Of a stretch of 64,000 nucleotides of DNA, positions 26,514-33,771 are shown piece by piece (the stretch's first letter is position 1; every line of letters starts with the position of its first letter). This DNA is from Lachnospiraceae bacterium (GTDB taxonomy: Bacteria; Bacillota; Clostridia; Lachnospirales; Lachnospiraceae). Location: contig JAFSTX010000033.1 in NCBI GenBank assembly GCA_017445585.1, positions 1 through 64,000 on the forward strand, written 5' to 3'. A program made the translations under genes and the position numbers. The notes beneath the pieces are model-generated. The model was not told where the DNA came from, ran no database searches, and saw nothing but the letters and a program-made list of their open reading frames with translations.

Positions 26514-27908
26514 ATGAGAATATACAATACTCTCACCCGCCGCAAGGAAGAGTTCAAGCCTATCGAAGAGGGCAAGGTGCGCATGTATGTGTGCGGCCCC
26601 ACGGTTTACAATCTGATCCATATCGGCAATGCGCGGCCTATGATTTTCTTTGACACGGTGCGCAGATATTTTGAATACAAGGATTACGAGGTCAATTACG
26701 TATCGAACTTCACGGATGTCGATGACAAGATAATCAAGGCGGCTAACGCCGAGGGCGTGGAGTCGTCCGTGATCTCGGAACGGTATATCGCCGAATGCAG
26801 GAAGGATATGGAGGGGATGGGCATAAAGCCCGCCACCAGGAATCCGAAGGCCACTGAGGAGATCGACGGGATGATCCGTATGATACAGACGCTCATCGAC
26901 AAAGGTTTTGCCTATGAGGTGAACGGCACGGTCTACTACCGCGTCCGCAAATTCGTCGGATACGGCAAGCTTTCAGGAAAGAATCTGGATGATCTGCGCT
27001 CCGGCAACCGCACTCTGCTCGTGACGGGCGAAGAAGAGAAGGACGACCCTATGGATTTTGTGCTCTGGAAGCCCAAGAAGGAGGGTGAACCCTTCTGGCC
27101 TTCACCCTGGGGCGACGGACGTCCCGGCTGGCATATCGAGTGCTCGGTCATGTCTCAGAAGTATCTGGGCGAGACGATCGATATCCACGGAGGCGGAGAG
27201 GATCTGGTATTCCCGCACCACGAAAATGAGATCGCACAGTCGGAGGCCGCTTCCGGACATCCTTTCGCGCATTACTGGATGCACAATGCTTTCCTCAATA
27301 TCGATAACCGCAAGATGAGCAAATCTCTCGGCAATTTCTTTACAGTCAGGGATATCAGCGAGAAATACGACCTTCAGGTGCTCAGATTCTTTATGCTAAG
27401 TGCCCATTACCGCAGCCCGCTGAATTTCTCGGATGAGCTGATGGCCGCCGCAAAGAGCGGTCTGGAACGCATCGTGAACTGCGCCGGTTTAGTCAGGGAG
27501 AAGGCTGCCGGAGCGGAGAGCGCGGCGTCTGAGGAGCTTGCAGCCGAGCTGAAGGGCTACAGAGAGAAGTTCGAAGCCGCCATGGACGACGATTTTAACA
27601 CTGCTGACGCTATCGCTGCGCTATTTGAACTGGTAAAATATGCCAATACCCGTGTGGCGGGTGGCTGCACGGAGGGCGAGGCGGCCGCGATGTCGGAACT
27701 GCTGGAGACCCTCTGCGATGTGCTGGGCGTCAACACCAGCGTAAAAAAGGACGATTTGGACAGCGAGGTCGAGGCGCTGATCGAGGAGCGGCAGGCAGCG
27801 CGCAGGGAGAAAAACTGGGCGAAAGCTGACGAGATCCGCGACAGACTGACCGCAATGGGGATAGTACTCGAGGATACCCGTGAAGGCGTGAAGTGGAAGA
27901 GAGCATAG
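26514..27908 (+). CDS. cysS: Cysteinyl-tRNA synthetase
   Basis: Class I synthetase of 464 residues. The HIGH motif appears as HIGNARP, the KMSKS loop as KMSKSLGNF, and the zinc site includes the Cys in CGPTVYN, CSVM and the HHENE motif. TGGAGGA precedes ATG 26514. Its end overlaps the mrnC start. The order cysS-mrnC-rlmB is the usual Firmicute arrangement. Confidence 0.96.
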   Translation: MRIYNTLTRRKEEFKPIEEGKVRMYVCGPTVYNLIHIGNARPMIFFDTVRRYFEYKDYEVNYVSNFTDVDDKIIKAANAEGVESSVISERYIAECRKDMEGMGIKPATRNPKATEEIDGMIRMIQTLIDKGFAYEVNGTVYYRVRKFVGYGKLSGKNLDDLRSGNRTLLVTGEEEKDDPMDFVLWKPKKEGEPFWPSPWGDGRPGWHIECSVMSQKYLGETIDIHGGGEDLVFPHHENEIAQSEAASGHPFAHYWMHNAFLNIDNRKMSKSLGNFFTVRDISEKYDLQVLRFFMLSAHYRSPLNFSDELMAAAKSGLERIVNCAGLVREKAAGAESAASEELAAELKGYREKFEAAMDDDFNTADAIAALFELVKYANTRVAGGCTEGEAAAMSELLETLCDVLGVNTSVKKDDLDSEVEALIEERQAARREKNWAKADEIRDRLTAMGIVLEDTREGVKWKRA

Positions 27909-28378
27909 ACCCGCGGAACGGCGATGCGGCATCGCTGCAGATGACGCGAAACATGGTAGATGAGATTCTTAACAGATTTGAAATAGCTCGCAGGAGGGCG
28001 GAGGATGTATCTCCGCTCTCATTAGCATATGTGGGAGACTGCGTGTACGAGCTCATCCTGCGAACCTGCCTGATCGAGCGTGCCGAAGGCTCGGCAAAGA
28101 CCCATACCAGGGAAGGAAGCCGCCTGGCAAAGGCTCCGACGCAGGCTGCGATGATGCATGCTATCCTGTCGGACCTGGATCCGGATGAGGAAGCGGCCTA
28201 CAGACGCGGCCGCAACGCCAGTCCCGGACATACCGCCAGGAGCGCCACGGTGGCCGAATACCGCGTGGCGACGGGCTTTGAGGCGCTGGTGGGCTGGCTG
28301 TATCTTCAGGAAAAGACAGAGAGAATATATGAGCTTATAAAGCTTGGATGGGACAGAACCGGAGTCTGGCAAAAATAG
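27893..28378 (+). CDS. mrnC: Mini-ribonuclease III
   Basis: Dimeric RNase III-like nuclease without a dsRNA-binding domain; matures 23S rRNA in Firmicutes. LAYVGDCVYELILR is the catalytic segment and AEYRVATGFEALVGWLYL the second helix block. The GTG at 27893 overlaps the cysS stop and gives 161 residues, longer than usual; an internal ATG at 27944 would give about 144, nearer the family norm. The start is therefore uncertain. The family usually has Ala where this has Cys in GDCVYE. Confidence 0.88.
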   Translation: MEESIDPRNGDAASLQMTRNMVDEILNRFEIARRRAEDVSPLSLAYVGDCVYELILRTCLIERAEGSAKTHTREGSRLAKAPTQAAMMHAILSDLDPDEEAAYRRGRNASPGHTARSATVAEYRVATGFEALVGWLYLQEKTERIYELIKLGWDRTGVWQK

Positions 28379-28427
28379 CGCGGGAATTTATTCAATCGAT
28401 GGACTTTGGTATGATAGGACAGGGGAT

Positions 28428-29177
28428 ATGGAAATAAAGAGCGAAGAAAGCAGGATAGAGGGCAGGAATGCAGTGCTGGAGGCGTTTCGTGCGGGCAGAC
28501 CGATCGACAAGCTTTTTGTGCTGGACGGCTGCCAGGACGGCTCTGTGCGGTCCATCGTACGTGAGGCAAAAAAACACGATACCATACTGAATTTCGTTAC
28601 GAAAGATCGTCTTGATGCGCTTTCCGAGACCGGCAGGCATCAGGGCGTCATTGCTTTTGCCGCGGTATTTGAGTACGCCGAAGTCTCCGATATTCTGAAT
28701 AAGGCACGCGAGCGCGGCGAAGCGCCGTTTGTCTTTATCCTGGACGGGATCGAGGATCCGCACAATCTCGGTGCGATCATCAGGACCGCGAATCTTGCGG
28801 GAGCCCACGGCGTGATAATCCCAAAGCACCGTTCGGCGCTGCTTACCGCCACGGTCATGAGAGCATCCGCCGGAGCACTGAATTACACTCCCGTGGCTAA
28901 AGTGACGAATATAGTCCAGATCATGAAGGAACTGAAGAAAGCCGGTCTCTGGTTCGTTTGCGGCGATATGGGCGGTCAGTCCATGTACAGTCTGAACCTG
29001 ACCGGTCCTATCGGACTCGTGATCGGCAACGAGGGCGAGGGCGTCAGCCGCCTGGTCCGGGAGGAGTGCGATATGATCGCGTCGATCCCAATGAAGGGTG
29101 ATATCGATTCGCTGAACGCCTCCGTGGCCGCCGGTGTGCTGGCCTATGAGATCGTCAGGCAGCGGATGAATGCGTAA
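28428..29177 (+). CDS. rlmB: 23S rRNA 2'-O-methyltransferase, TrmH/RlmB family
   Basis: SPOUT methyltransferase of 249 residues that modifies 23S rRNA (G2251 in E. coli RlmB). SPOUT motifs are LDGIEDPHNLGAIIRTANLAGAHG, GLVIGNEGEGVSRLV and SIPMKGDIDSLNASVAAGVLAYE, the last bearing the trefoil-knot SAM site. AGGGGA precedes ATG 28428; upstream in-frame ATG codons fall in mrnC. It is the last chromosomal gene before the prophage. Confidence 0.93.
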   Translation: MEIKSEESRIEGRNAVLEAFRAGRPIDKLFVLDGCQDGSVRSIVREAKKHDTILNFVTKDRLDALSETGRHQGVIAFAAVFEYAEVSDILNKARERGEAPFVFILDGIEDPHNLGAIIRTANLAGAHGVIIPKHRSALLTATVMRASAGALNYTPVAKVTNIVQIMKELKKAGLWFVCGDMGGQSMYSLNLTGPIGLVIGNEGEGVSRLVREECDMIASIPMKGDIDSLNASVAAGVLAYEIVRQRMNA

Positions 29178-29274
29178 ATGCTGTCAGGTTGTGATCTGCT
29201 CGAAACTGTCTTGATATGCATCAGACGGCTTCTGCTTTGATTTGAGTGTAGAATCTATTAAATGTATACCTTCA

Positions 29275-29289
29275 GGTTGCGAATTGCAT
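29275..29289. repeat. Left attachment core (attL)
   Basis: GGTTGCGAATTGCAT, identical to 58320-58334. It lies 98 bp after rlmB. The bases to its right (CGTAAGG) belong to the phage and would complete the fibre gene in the circular form. Confidence 0.85.
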
Positions 29290-29306
29290 CGTAAGGTTTA
29301 ATAATA

Positions 29307-29336
29307 GATGCGACAGGAGATAATCCGACCGCATCA
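29307..29336 (+). promoter_or_regulatory. Small stem-loop in the phage leader
   Basis: GATGCG and CGCATC flank a loop that contains AGGAGATAAT. It lies between attL and the first phage terminator. Its role is unknown. No gene is visible in 29290-29400. Confidence 0.3.
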
Positions 29337-29342
29337 CCAAGT

Positions 29343-29384
29343 AAGAGTGATTAGGATTTAATCCTGATCGCTCTTATTTTTTTG
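29343..29384 (+). terminator. Strong terminator before the first phage gene
   Basis: AAGAGTGAT and AGGATT pair with AATCCT and ATCGCTCTT (one G-U and small bulges), followed by ATTTTTTT. In the circular phage this would lie just after the fibre gene stop, so it may end the late transcript; in the lysogen it sits in front of the first early gene. Confidence 0.85.
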
Positions 29385-29400
29385 GTGAAGGAGGCATGGT

Positions 29401-29646
29401 ATGTATCATCTATTGACGTATCAGGACAGGCTGGAAATTCAGCGGCTTCTTCCATGCACTAATCCCGACAAACTGGCCAAAATAATCGGCGTAGACAGAG
29501 CCACTATCTACCGCGAGATAAAACGCGGACGGACAGATAGGGGCTATAACGCTATGCTCGCACAGAAGGTCGTGGATCGCAGCATGAAGAACAAAGGGAG
29601 ACATCCAGCCGGGAAGGAGGAGAATGAGTCGGAACAGAAAAATTGA
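29401..29646 (+). CDS. Small phage HTH protein, IS30-transposase N-terminus-like
   Basis: 81 residues. The N-terminal half (LTYQDRLEIQRLLPCTNPDKLAKIIGVDRATIYREIKRG) matches the HTH_38 domain found at the start of IS30 transposases, but no DDE catalytic domain follows. It is probably a DNA-binding regulator of the prophage. GGAGG lies 8 nt upstream. The next gene overlaps its end by 23 bp. Confidence 0.75.
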   Translation: MYHLLTYQDRLEIQRLLPCTNPDKLAKIIGVDRATIYREIKRGRTDRGYNAMLAQKVVDRSMKNKGRHPAGKEENESEQKN

Positions 29647-29833
29647 GCTGCTGCTCACAGGAATCACGGTCGTTTTCAGCATTTGCTTTTTCCTGGCCAT
29701 GGTTATCCTGGGAAACACCACCGAAGGGTGGACTCCGGTAGTGCCTGTGATGGTTGCCGGAATAACAGTAGAGTTTGCGCTTTGTGCGCTGGTAGAACAT
29801 TTTGACGAGGAGGACAACAAGGATGAAATTTAG
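29624..29833 (+). CDS. Small phage membrane protein
   Basis: 69 residues with two predicted membrane helices (about 9-29 and 37-57) and an acidic C-terminus. AGGAGGAG precedes the ATG. Two-helix small proteins include holins, but its early-region place does not support lysis. Function unknown. Confidence 0.65.
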   Translation: MSRNRKIELLLTGITVVFSICFFLAMVILGNTTEGWTPVVPVMVAGITVEFALCALVEHFDEEDNKDEI

Positions 29834-30068
29834 AGCACTGAGACCGGACGAGGTTGATGTTCGTATCGGGACCGCAAAAGAAAACGGAGTGAGCCTACTG
29901 CTCTACAAAGATGCACGCTGCGATATGAACGTCCTTGACGAGACAGTAGGATCACTCGGCTGGCAGAAGCATTATAGCAGAGATAACGCTAACTGTACAG
30001 TGTCTATCTGGGACGAGGATAAAAAGTGTGTAGGATTACAATACATATGTTACATCACAACTGAATAA
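29823..30068 (+). CDS. Short N-terminal remnant of a phage recombination-type protein
   Basis: 81 residues. The pattern MKFRALRPDEVDVRIG, VSLLLYKDARCDMNVLDE and NCTVSIWDEDKK resembles the start of longer phage proteins (about 200 residues) related to Rad52-like annealing proteins, by my recollection of the family. Here it ends soon after SIWDEDKK with an unrelated tail (CVGLQYICYITTE). It may be a truncated gene or a naturally short variant. GAGGAGG precedes ATG 29823. Confidence 0.55.
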   Translation: MKFRALRPDEVDVRIGTAKENGVSLLLYKDARCDMNVLDETVGSLGWQKHYSRDNANCTVSIWDEDKKCVGLQYICYITTE

Positions 30069-30108
30069 GTAAACGGAAGAGCCTGACTTAGGAGGCTCAT
30101 TCTGATGA

Positions 30109-30609
30109 TTGTTTACAAAAAAAACGTTCTACCAAATTATGGAGGATAAGGGGTCCTCACCCACGAAGTTAAGCGTTGCATTAGGACGGGACAGGTCGTT
30201 TATCGCTGGTAAGTTCGCGCCAAAAAACGGCCACGAGAAAAGAGACTGCGCAGAGTTTAATGAGATGGAAGTCATGGCAATCTGCCATGTTCTTGGCTGC
30301 ACGAGGGAGGAGCTGGCAGCAGTACCGGTCGGGATAGCGACTGCTACACCCGCAGCTCCGGCTGCTGAAAGCCCTGATCTGAGGACCATTGCAGCGAAGG
30401 CAGAGATGATAGCGTTCAATGTGGTCAAGATCAAGGACAACACTAATATCAATCATGACGAGCTGATGAGAGCGGTAGTTAAGTTGACGGAAGCAATAGA
30501 GAAGCTGTCCAAGGGCATCCATTCTGACCTGAACGTAATCTATCAGGCTGTTAAACCGGCGAACACGAACGTAGTAACTACCGCGAGCGGAAAGGTGATA
30601 CCGAAATGA
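30109..30609 (+). CDS. Phage HTH-type DNA-binding protein
   Basis: 166 residues from a TTG start. Residues 3-65 look like a helix-turn-helix domain (FYQIMEDKGSSPTKLSVALGRDRSFIAGKF...VLGCTREEL). An Ala/Pro linker and a helical C-terminal half follow. Start uncertain: a better placed ATG at 30105 opens another frame that joins this one only across a run of eight A (30117-30124). A candidate regulator of lysogeny. Its stop overlaps the next start (ATGA). Confidence 0.65.
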   Translation: MFTKKTFYQIMEDKGSSPTKLSVALGRDRSFIAGKFAPKNGHEKRDCAEFNEMEVMAICHVLGCTREELAAVPVGIATATPAAPAAESPDLRTIAAKAEMIAFNVVKIKDNTNINHDELMRAVVKLTEAIEKLSKGIHSDLNVIYQAVKPANTNVVTTASGKVIPK

Positions 30610-30845
30610 AAGCTGAATGGCTCCTGCGAACGGATACCGGAATGGTTGATACATGGCACCACTTTATTTGCTCTAACTGTTTACGGGACACAGATGCACC
30701 TCGGAAGCAGTGCCTTGGGTGTGGTGCAGAAATGGTTAAAAGAGGCAATATTGCCACACAAGATCAGATGAAGGCATCAAAACTTAATTTTGATAGTTAT
30801 CGCGAAAATTACGTTTCCCAAACATCGAAAGGAGAAAGATTATGA
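30606..30845 (+). CDS. Small phage zinc-ribbon protein
   Basis: 79 residues with two CXXC-type pairs (CSNCLRDTD and CLGCGAEM), so a single zinc ribbon is likely. The start overlaps the stop of the HTH gene and its own stop overlaps the next ATG (ATGA), forming a coupled chain. Function unknown. Confidence 0.7.
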   Translation: MKAEWLLRTDTGMVDTWHHFICSNCLRDTDAPRKQCLGCGAEMVKRGNIATQDQMKASKLNFDSYRENYVSQTSKGERL

Positions 30846-31162
30846 CTAAAACAGAGATAGCGCCGTGTCCTTTCTGTGGAGAGAAAGCTGAGTTGTCATC
30901 TGGGCGATTTGACGGAAAGGATACATCTTATGTAATGTGCACAAGATGTGGGAGTCGCGGAGAATTTTTCTTTGTCGACCCAGAATATGCAAGCGCAGAA
31001 AAAGCAATCGAAGCATGGAACAGGAGGACAGATTGCGGTAGGGTAAAGAACGATTATTCGGAATGGCTTCAGCCCGAGCCTGCGGTGCCATTAACTTCCT
31101 GCATCCGTCATACAAGGCAGAAAGCGTGGAACAGGAGAGCGAAAGATGAGCATACTAATTAA
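30842..31162 (+). CDS. Lar-like restriction alleviation protein
   Basis: 106 residues. The first 65 residues hold CPFCGEKAEL...VMCTRCGSRGEFF...AIEAWNRRTD, the zinc-binding and C-terminal signature of the Lar family, named after the Rac-prophage protein that relieves type I restriction. The tail repeats a similar AWNRR end. GAAAGGAG lies upstream. A role in protecting incoming phage DNA is inferred from the family name only. Confidence 0.75.
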   Translation: MTKTEIAPCPFCGEKAELSSGRFDGKDTSYVMCTRCGSRGEFFFVDPEYASAEKAIEAWNRRTDCGRVKNDYSEWLQPEPAVPLTSCIRHTRQKAWNRRAKDEHTN

Positions 31163-31538
31163 GGGCATGGAAATGCCGGGGCGCTGTGGCTCTTGCCCGT
31201 GCCTTCATGCGGAACATCCAATACACTGCCAAGCGGTAAAAGCAGACCGAAGCAAAAGAATAACGGCACCTTATGGCTTACCAAGACCCGACTGGTGTCC
31301 TCTCATTGAGGTTCCACCGCATGGCAGGCTGATAGATGCAGATGCGTATGAAAAGTTGTTACAGGGGCTTGGCAACAGAGATTATCGTCGTGAAAAGGGA
31401 ACTATCTGTGATGCCGTTAAATTTCTGCATTCGCACTATACGCCTACCGTTATTGAAGCAGAAACATGCAAAAGTGAGGATAAGAGCAAGACGAACTCAC
31501 GGCAGGAAAAGCAACACGGCAATAACAGAAAGGAATGA
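31146..31538 (+). CDS. Phage protein of unknown function, Cys-rich N-terminus
   Basis: 130 residues. The N-terminal 55 residues contain five Cys (CGSCPCLH, HCQAV, DWCPLIEV). The central PPHGRLIDADAYEKLL is a short motif common in small proteins of Firmicute phages. The C-terminus is charged. It overlaps the Lar-like gene by 17 bp. No function can be assigned. Confidence 0.65.
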   Translation: MSILIKGMEMPGRCGSCPCLHAEHPIHCQAVKADRSKRITAPYGLPRPDWCPLIEVPPHGRLIDADAYEKLLQGLGNRDYRREKGTICDAVKFLHSHYTPTVIEAETCKSEDKSKTNSRQEKQHGNNRKE

Positions 31539-31544
31539 TGGTAT

Positions 31545-31799
31545 ATGACAGTAGGTGAAGCAGTTGGTATGTTGGCATACGGAACGGCATACGAAATCAG
31601 AGGTGCGTATAGCGGCAAGGTGTACCACACATACCTTAATAGCAGTAAGCATTTGGATAAGTATGTAGACAGGGAAGTTTCCGATAGTCCGTTCTACGCA
31701 GACATGAGGTTTCGTGGGAGCGACACAAACAAATGGTGCATACCGATTATCGGCATATGGATGTCTGATTATGATTTGGTGGAAGGAAAGAAAAAATGA
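31545..31799 (+). CDS. Phage hypothetical protein
   Basis: 84 residues (MTVGEAVGMLAYGTAYEIRG...). No family recognised; mixed alpha/beta composition with a basic end. It shares 4 bp with the next gene (ATGA), so the two are coupled. Confidence 0.55.
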   Translation: MTVGEAVGMLAYGTAYEIRGAYSGKVYHTYLNSSKHLDKYVDREVSDSPFYADMRFRGSDTNKWCIPIIGIWMSDYDLVEGKKK

Positions 31800-32185
31800 A
31801 GTACATAGCGGTATTTGATATCCCGGACGATTACGGCATGGGCTGTGCGGTTGCCAAGATCGCGCCAAAGGGCAGGGACAGATACGAGGAAGAAGATTTT
31901 GAGAACGCATACGCGCAGATAGTACCGCTGTCCGAGGAAAAGGCGGAGATATTCGAGAAGTTTAACGCAGTAGGCAGAATTATGGGCAACTTGGGACTTG
32001 CCAATGCCTACGATATGCCGAGCTTCTGGTACAACAACGCGAAGGATTACAAGGTGATCCCCACCAAGTACCATCAGGGCTACCAACAGGCGTTGCTGGA
32101 TGTCGAGAAGGAAGTGCGGAAACGGTTCGGGTTTGCGGAGAAAGACGACGAGCCAGTGCCTTGCCCTCCGCCGAAGTTTGAGTAA
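31796..32185 (+). CDS. Phage hypothetical protein
   Basis: 129 residues, acidic, with a proline-rich tail (EPVPCPPPKF). The opening MKYIAVFDIPDDYGMGCAVAKIAPKG reads like a compact alpha/beta fold. No function recognised. A ribosome site (GGAAGG) lies inside the preceding gene. Confidence 0.6.
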   Translation: MKYIAVFDIPDDYGMGCAVAKIAPKGRDRYEEEDFENAYAQIVPLSEEKAEIFEKFNAVGRIMGNLGLANAYDMPSFWYNNAKDYKVIPTKYHQGYQQALLDVEKEVRKRFGFAEKDDEPVPCPPPKFE

Positions 32186-32195
32186 GGAGAATACG

Positions 32196-32438
32196 ATGGG
32201 AGAACACGAAGAGCGAGGAGAGGCTACCTGGAAAGCTCTAATAACAGACAAAGGTATCCTATATGTGGGTTGCTCGCACTGCAAAGGAGCAATTCCCGTA
32301 GAGACGGCGTTGGATTATCTTTGGGACAGAAGTGAGATCCGCTACTGCCCTTTCTGCGGATACAAAATGACAGAGGATATAGAACAGATCACGAGGATAA
32401 GCAAGCATATTCGAGGGAGAAGAATTGAGGGACAATAA
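32196..32438 (+). CDS. Small phage zinc-ribbon protein
   Basis: 80 residues with CSHCKGAIP and YCPFCGYKM, the two halves of a zinc ribbon. AAGGAGA precedes ATG 32196. Its TAA overlaps the ATG of the following 27-codon frame (TAATG). Confidence 0.7.
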   Translation: MGEHEERGEATWKALITDKGILYVGCSHCKGAIPVETALDYLWDRSEIRYCPFCGYKMTEDIEQITRISKHIRGRRIEGQ

Positions 32439-32521
32439 TGAAAAGTATTAAATGTCTACTTGGTATGCACCGTTACAATGATGCGTCATCTGGATGTTAT
32501 ATGTCGGGAGGAAGTTCATGA
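32438..32521 (+). CDS. 27-residue mini-ORF linking two zinc-ribbon genes
   Basis: Reads MKSIKCLLGMHRYNDASSG and ends in GGSS. Its ATG overlaps the previous stop (TAATG), and its TGA overlaps the next ATG (ATGA). The next gene's ribosome site GGGAGGA is inside it. It may be a real small protein or only a coupling leader. Confidence 0.45.
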   Translation: MKSIKCLLGMHRYNDASSGCYMSGGSS

Positions 32522-32757
32522 GTGGATTCGAAAAGATGAAAATCATTGACACGCAAGAAAGAATTTGCCCCTGCTGCATGGCACGTCATGAGGTTAAGAG
32601 AGTTAGTTACGAAGTGAATGTTACCTATAAGGGCATTCCCGTGAAATACAACGAAGAGTCATTTTATTGTGACAACGCTGGCGAATGGTTTGTAGAAGAA
32701 GATATGATGTCAAAAAATTATAAAGCTATGATAGATGCATATAGCGGCCCTCCATAG
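32518..32757 (+). CDS. Small phage protein with an MqsA/YgiT-like zinc finger
   Basis: 79 residues. RICPCCMARHEVKRVSYEVNVTYKGIPVKYNEESFYCDNAGEWF resembles the zinc finger at the N-terminus of MqsA-type antitoxins, with one CXXC pair and a later lone Cys. No HTH domain follows and no MqsR-like toxin is adjacent. GGGAGGA precedes ATG 32518. Confidence 0.6.
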   Translation: MSGFEKMKIIDTQERICPCCMARHEVKRVSYEVNVTYKGIPVKYNEESFYCDNAGEWFVEEDMMSKNYKAMIDAYSGPP

Positions 32758-32770
32758 GGCTGTTTTTTAT
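32742..32770 (+). terminator. Terminator of the early region
   Basis: CGGCCCT and AGGGCTG flank CCAT (one G-U pair), followed by TTTTTTATT. It overlaps the end of the preceding gene. Confidence 0.8.
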
Positions 32771-32806
32771 TGCTAAAAAATAAAAAATGGCTTAAAAGCG
32801 TGCTTC

Positions 32807-32845
32807 CTCGGGGTGGTTACGCTTTTTTTTGATGCCTGTTATATT
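32807..32845 (+). promoter_or_regulatory. Late-gene leader element, copy 1
   Basis: CTCGGGGTGGTTACGCTTTT (32807-32826) is identical to 56077-56096. In both places it is followed by GCCT and a TTAT-TTG block and lies about 40 nt before a start codon. AAAAGCGT upstream could pair with ACGCTTTT. A TATATT at 32840-32845 may be a -10 box. It is probably a late promoter or operator, or a leader RNA element. Confidence 0.6.
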
Positions 32846-32865
32846 GCCGTAAAAGGAGATCAGAA

Positions 32866-33279
32866 ATGAAACGGCCGGACTGGGACAAGATCAAGGCAGA
32901 GTACATCTCCGGCATGAGCTGCCGCAAGCTGGCGGACAAATACCAGGTGCCGGTGGGGACACTGCAGAAGCGCATCCGAAGGGAGCACTGGACAGAACTG
33001 AGGATGCAAAAGGGTGCAAAAGTGGATGCAAAAATCGTTGCATCCGTTGCAGATAAGCAGGCGGAAAGAGCTATCAAATTATCAGATACTGCTGCTGCAC
33101 TCCTGGAACAGATCGCATTGGAGGCAGCGCAGGGGACGTACAAGGACAGCGGAAGCATCAAACAGATCACCGCAGCCCTCAAGGACCTGCAGCAGATCAT
33201 GGGAATTAAGACAGAGGAGAAGGAGCAGACCATAACAATTCAGTGGGACGTTCCGGAACTTCAGGAGTACGCAAAGTAA
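32866..33279 (+). CDS. Phage terminase small subunit
   Basis: 137 residues. The N-terminus has an HTH DNA-recognition segment (IKAEYISGMSCRKLADKYQVPVGTLQKRIRREHWTE); a helical middle follows and the C-terminus (TIQWDVPELQEYAK) is the usual tail that contacts the large subunit. It would recognise the packaging site. AAAGGAG precedes the ATG. It is the first gene after the copy 1 leader element. Confidence 0.8.
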   Translation: MKRPDWDKIKAEYISGMSCRKLADKYQVPVGTLQKRIRREHWTELRMQKGAKVDAKIVASVADKQAERAIKLSDTAAALLEQIALEAAQGTYKDSGSIKQITAALKDLQQIMGIKTEEKEQTITIQWDVPELQEYAK

Positions 33280-33289
33280 GGAGGTAGAT

Positions 33290-33766
33290 ATGAGAACAAT
33301 AGTAATACCAAGTGACCGGAACCCCTACGAGATAGAGATCGACGGTGTGAAGTACAGCTACCCGGCTGGGTCCACGCAGGACGTACCCGACGAGGTGGCA
33401 GAGCTGATAGAGCATAACCAGTATAACCACAAGGACCCCAACGCAGGAGAGACACCTGCAGTCAGGATTACCAGGGAGATCGCAGAGCTGCGGGAGGAGA
33501 TCGCAGAGCTTAAGACGCAGATTATCCCCGTAGTCTCTTTTAACGTGGAGGAAGGCGCAGTGACTGGCAGCCATACTCCCGCCGAGGTCAAGGCATATAT
33601 AGACAGCGGCAGAGACGTGATCGCGCTGATTAAGTGCGACAGCGGAAACTCGGAGGCTAACTTTGTTACAGTAAACGACGTATACGGGCTAATCGTCGTG
33701 CCTAATAACACCGTAATCGGTAATATGATCTTTGAATCCCAGGATGGATGGGGACTTGAAGTGTAA
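33290..33766 (+). CDS. Phage hypothetical protein between the terminase genes
   Basis: 158 residues. The first 60 residues read like a small beta domain (IVIPSDRNPYEIEIDGVKYSYPAG); a short coiled coil follows (REIAELREEIAELKTQI) and then a beta-rich tail. No family recognised. Placement between small and large terminase genes suggests a virion or packaging role. AAGGAGG precedes the ATG. Confidence 0.65.
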   Translation: MRTIVIPSDRNPYEIEIDGVKYSYPAGSTQDVPDEVAELIEHNQYNHKDPNAGETPAVRITREIAELREEIAELKTQIIPVVSFNVEEGAVTGSHTPAEVKAYIDSGRDVIALIKCDSGNSEANFVTVNDVYGLIVVPNNTVIGNMIFESQDGWGLEV

Positions 33767-33771
33767 AACCC

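Noticed and set aside
29275-29320. A dif-like site pointing to XerCD-driven integration
   Set aside because: The core and its flanks do not show a convincing 28-bp two-arm dif pattern by eye; kept only as an open possibility.
29401-29646. Insertion sequence of the IS30 family
   Set aside because: Only the HTH part is present; no DDE domain or terminal inverted repeats were found.
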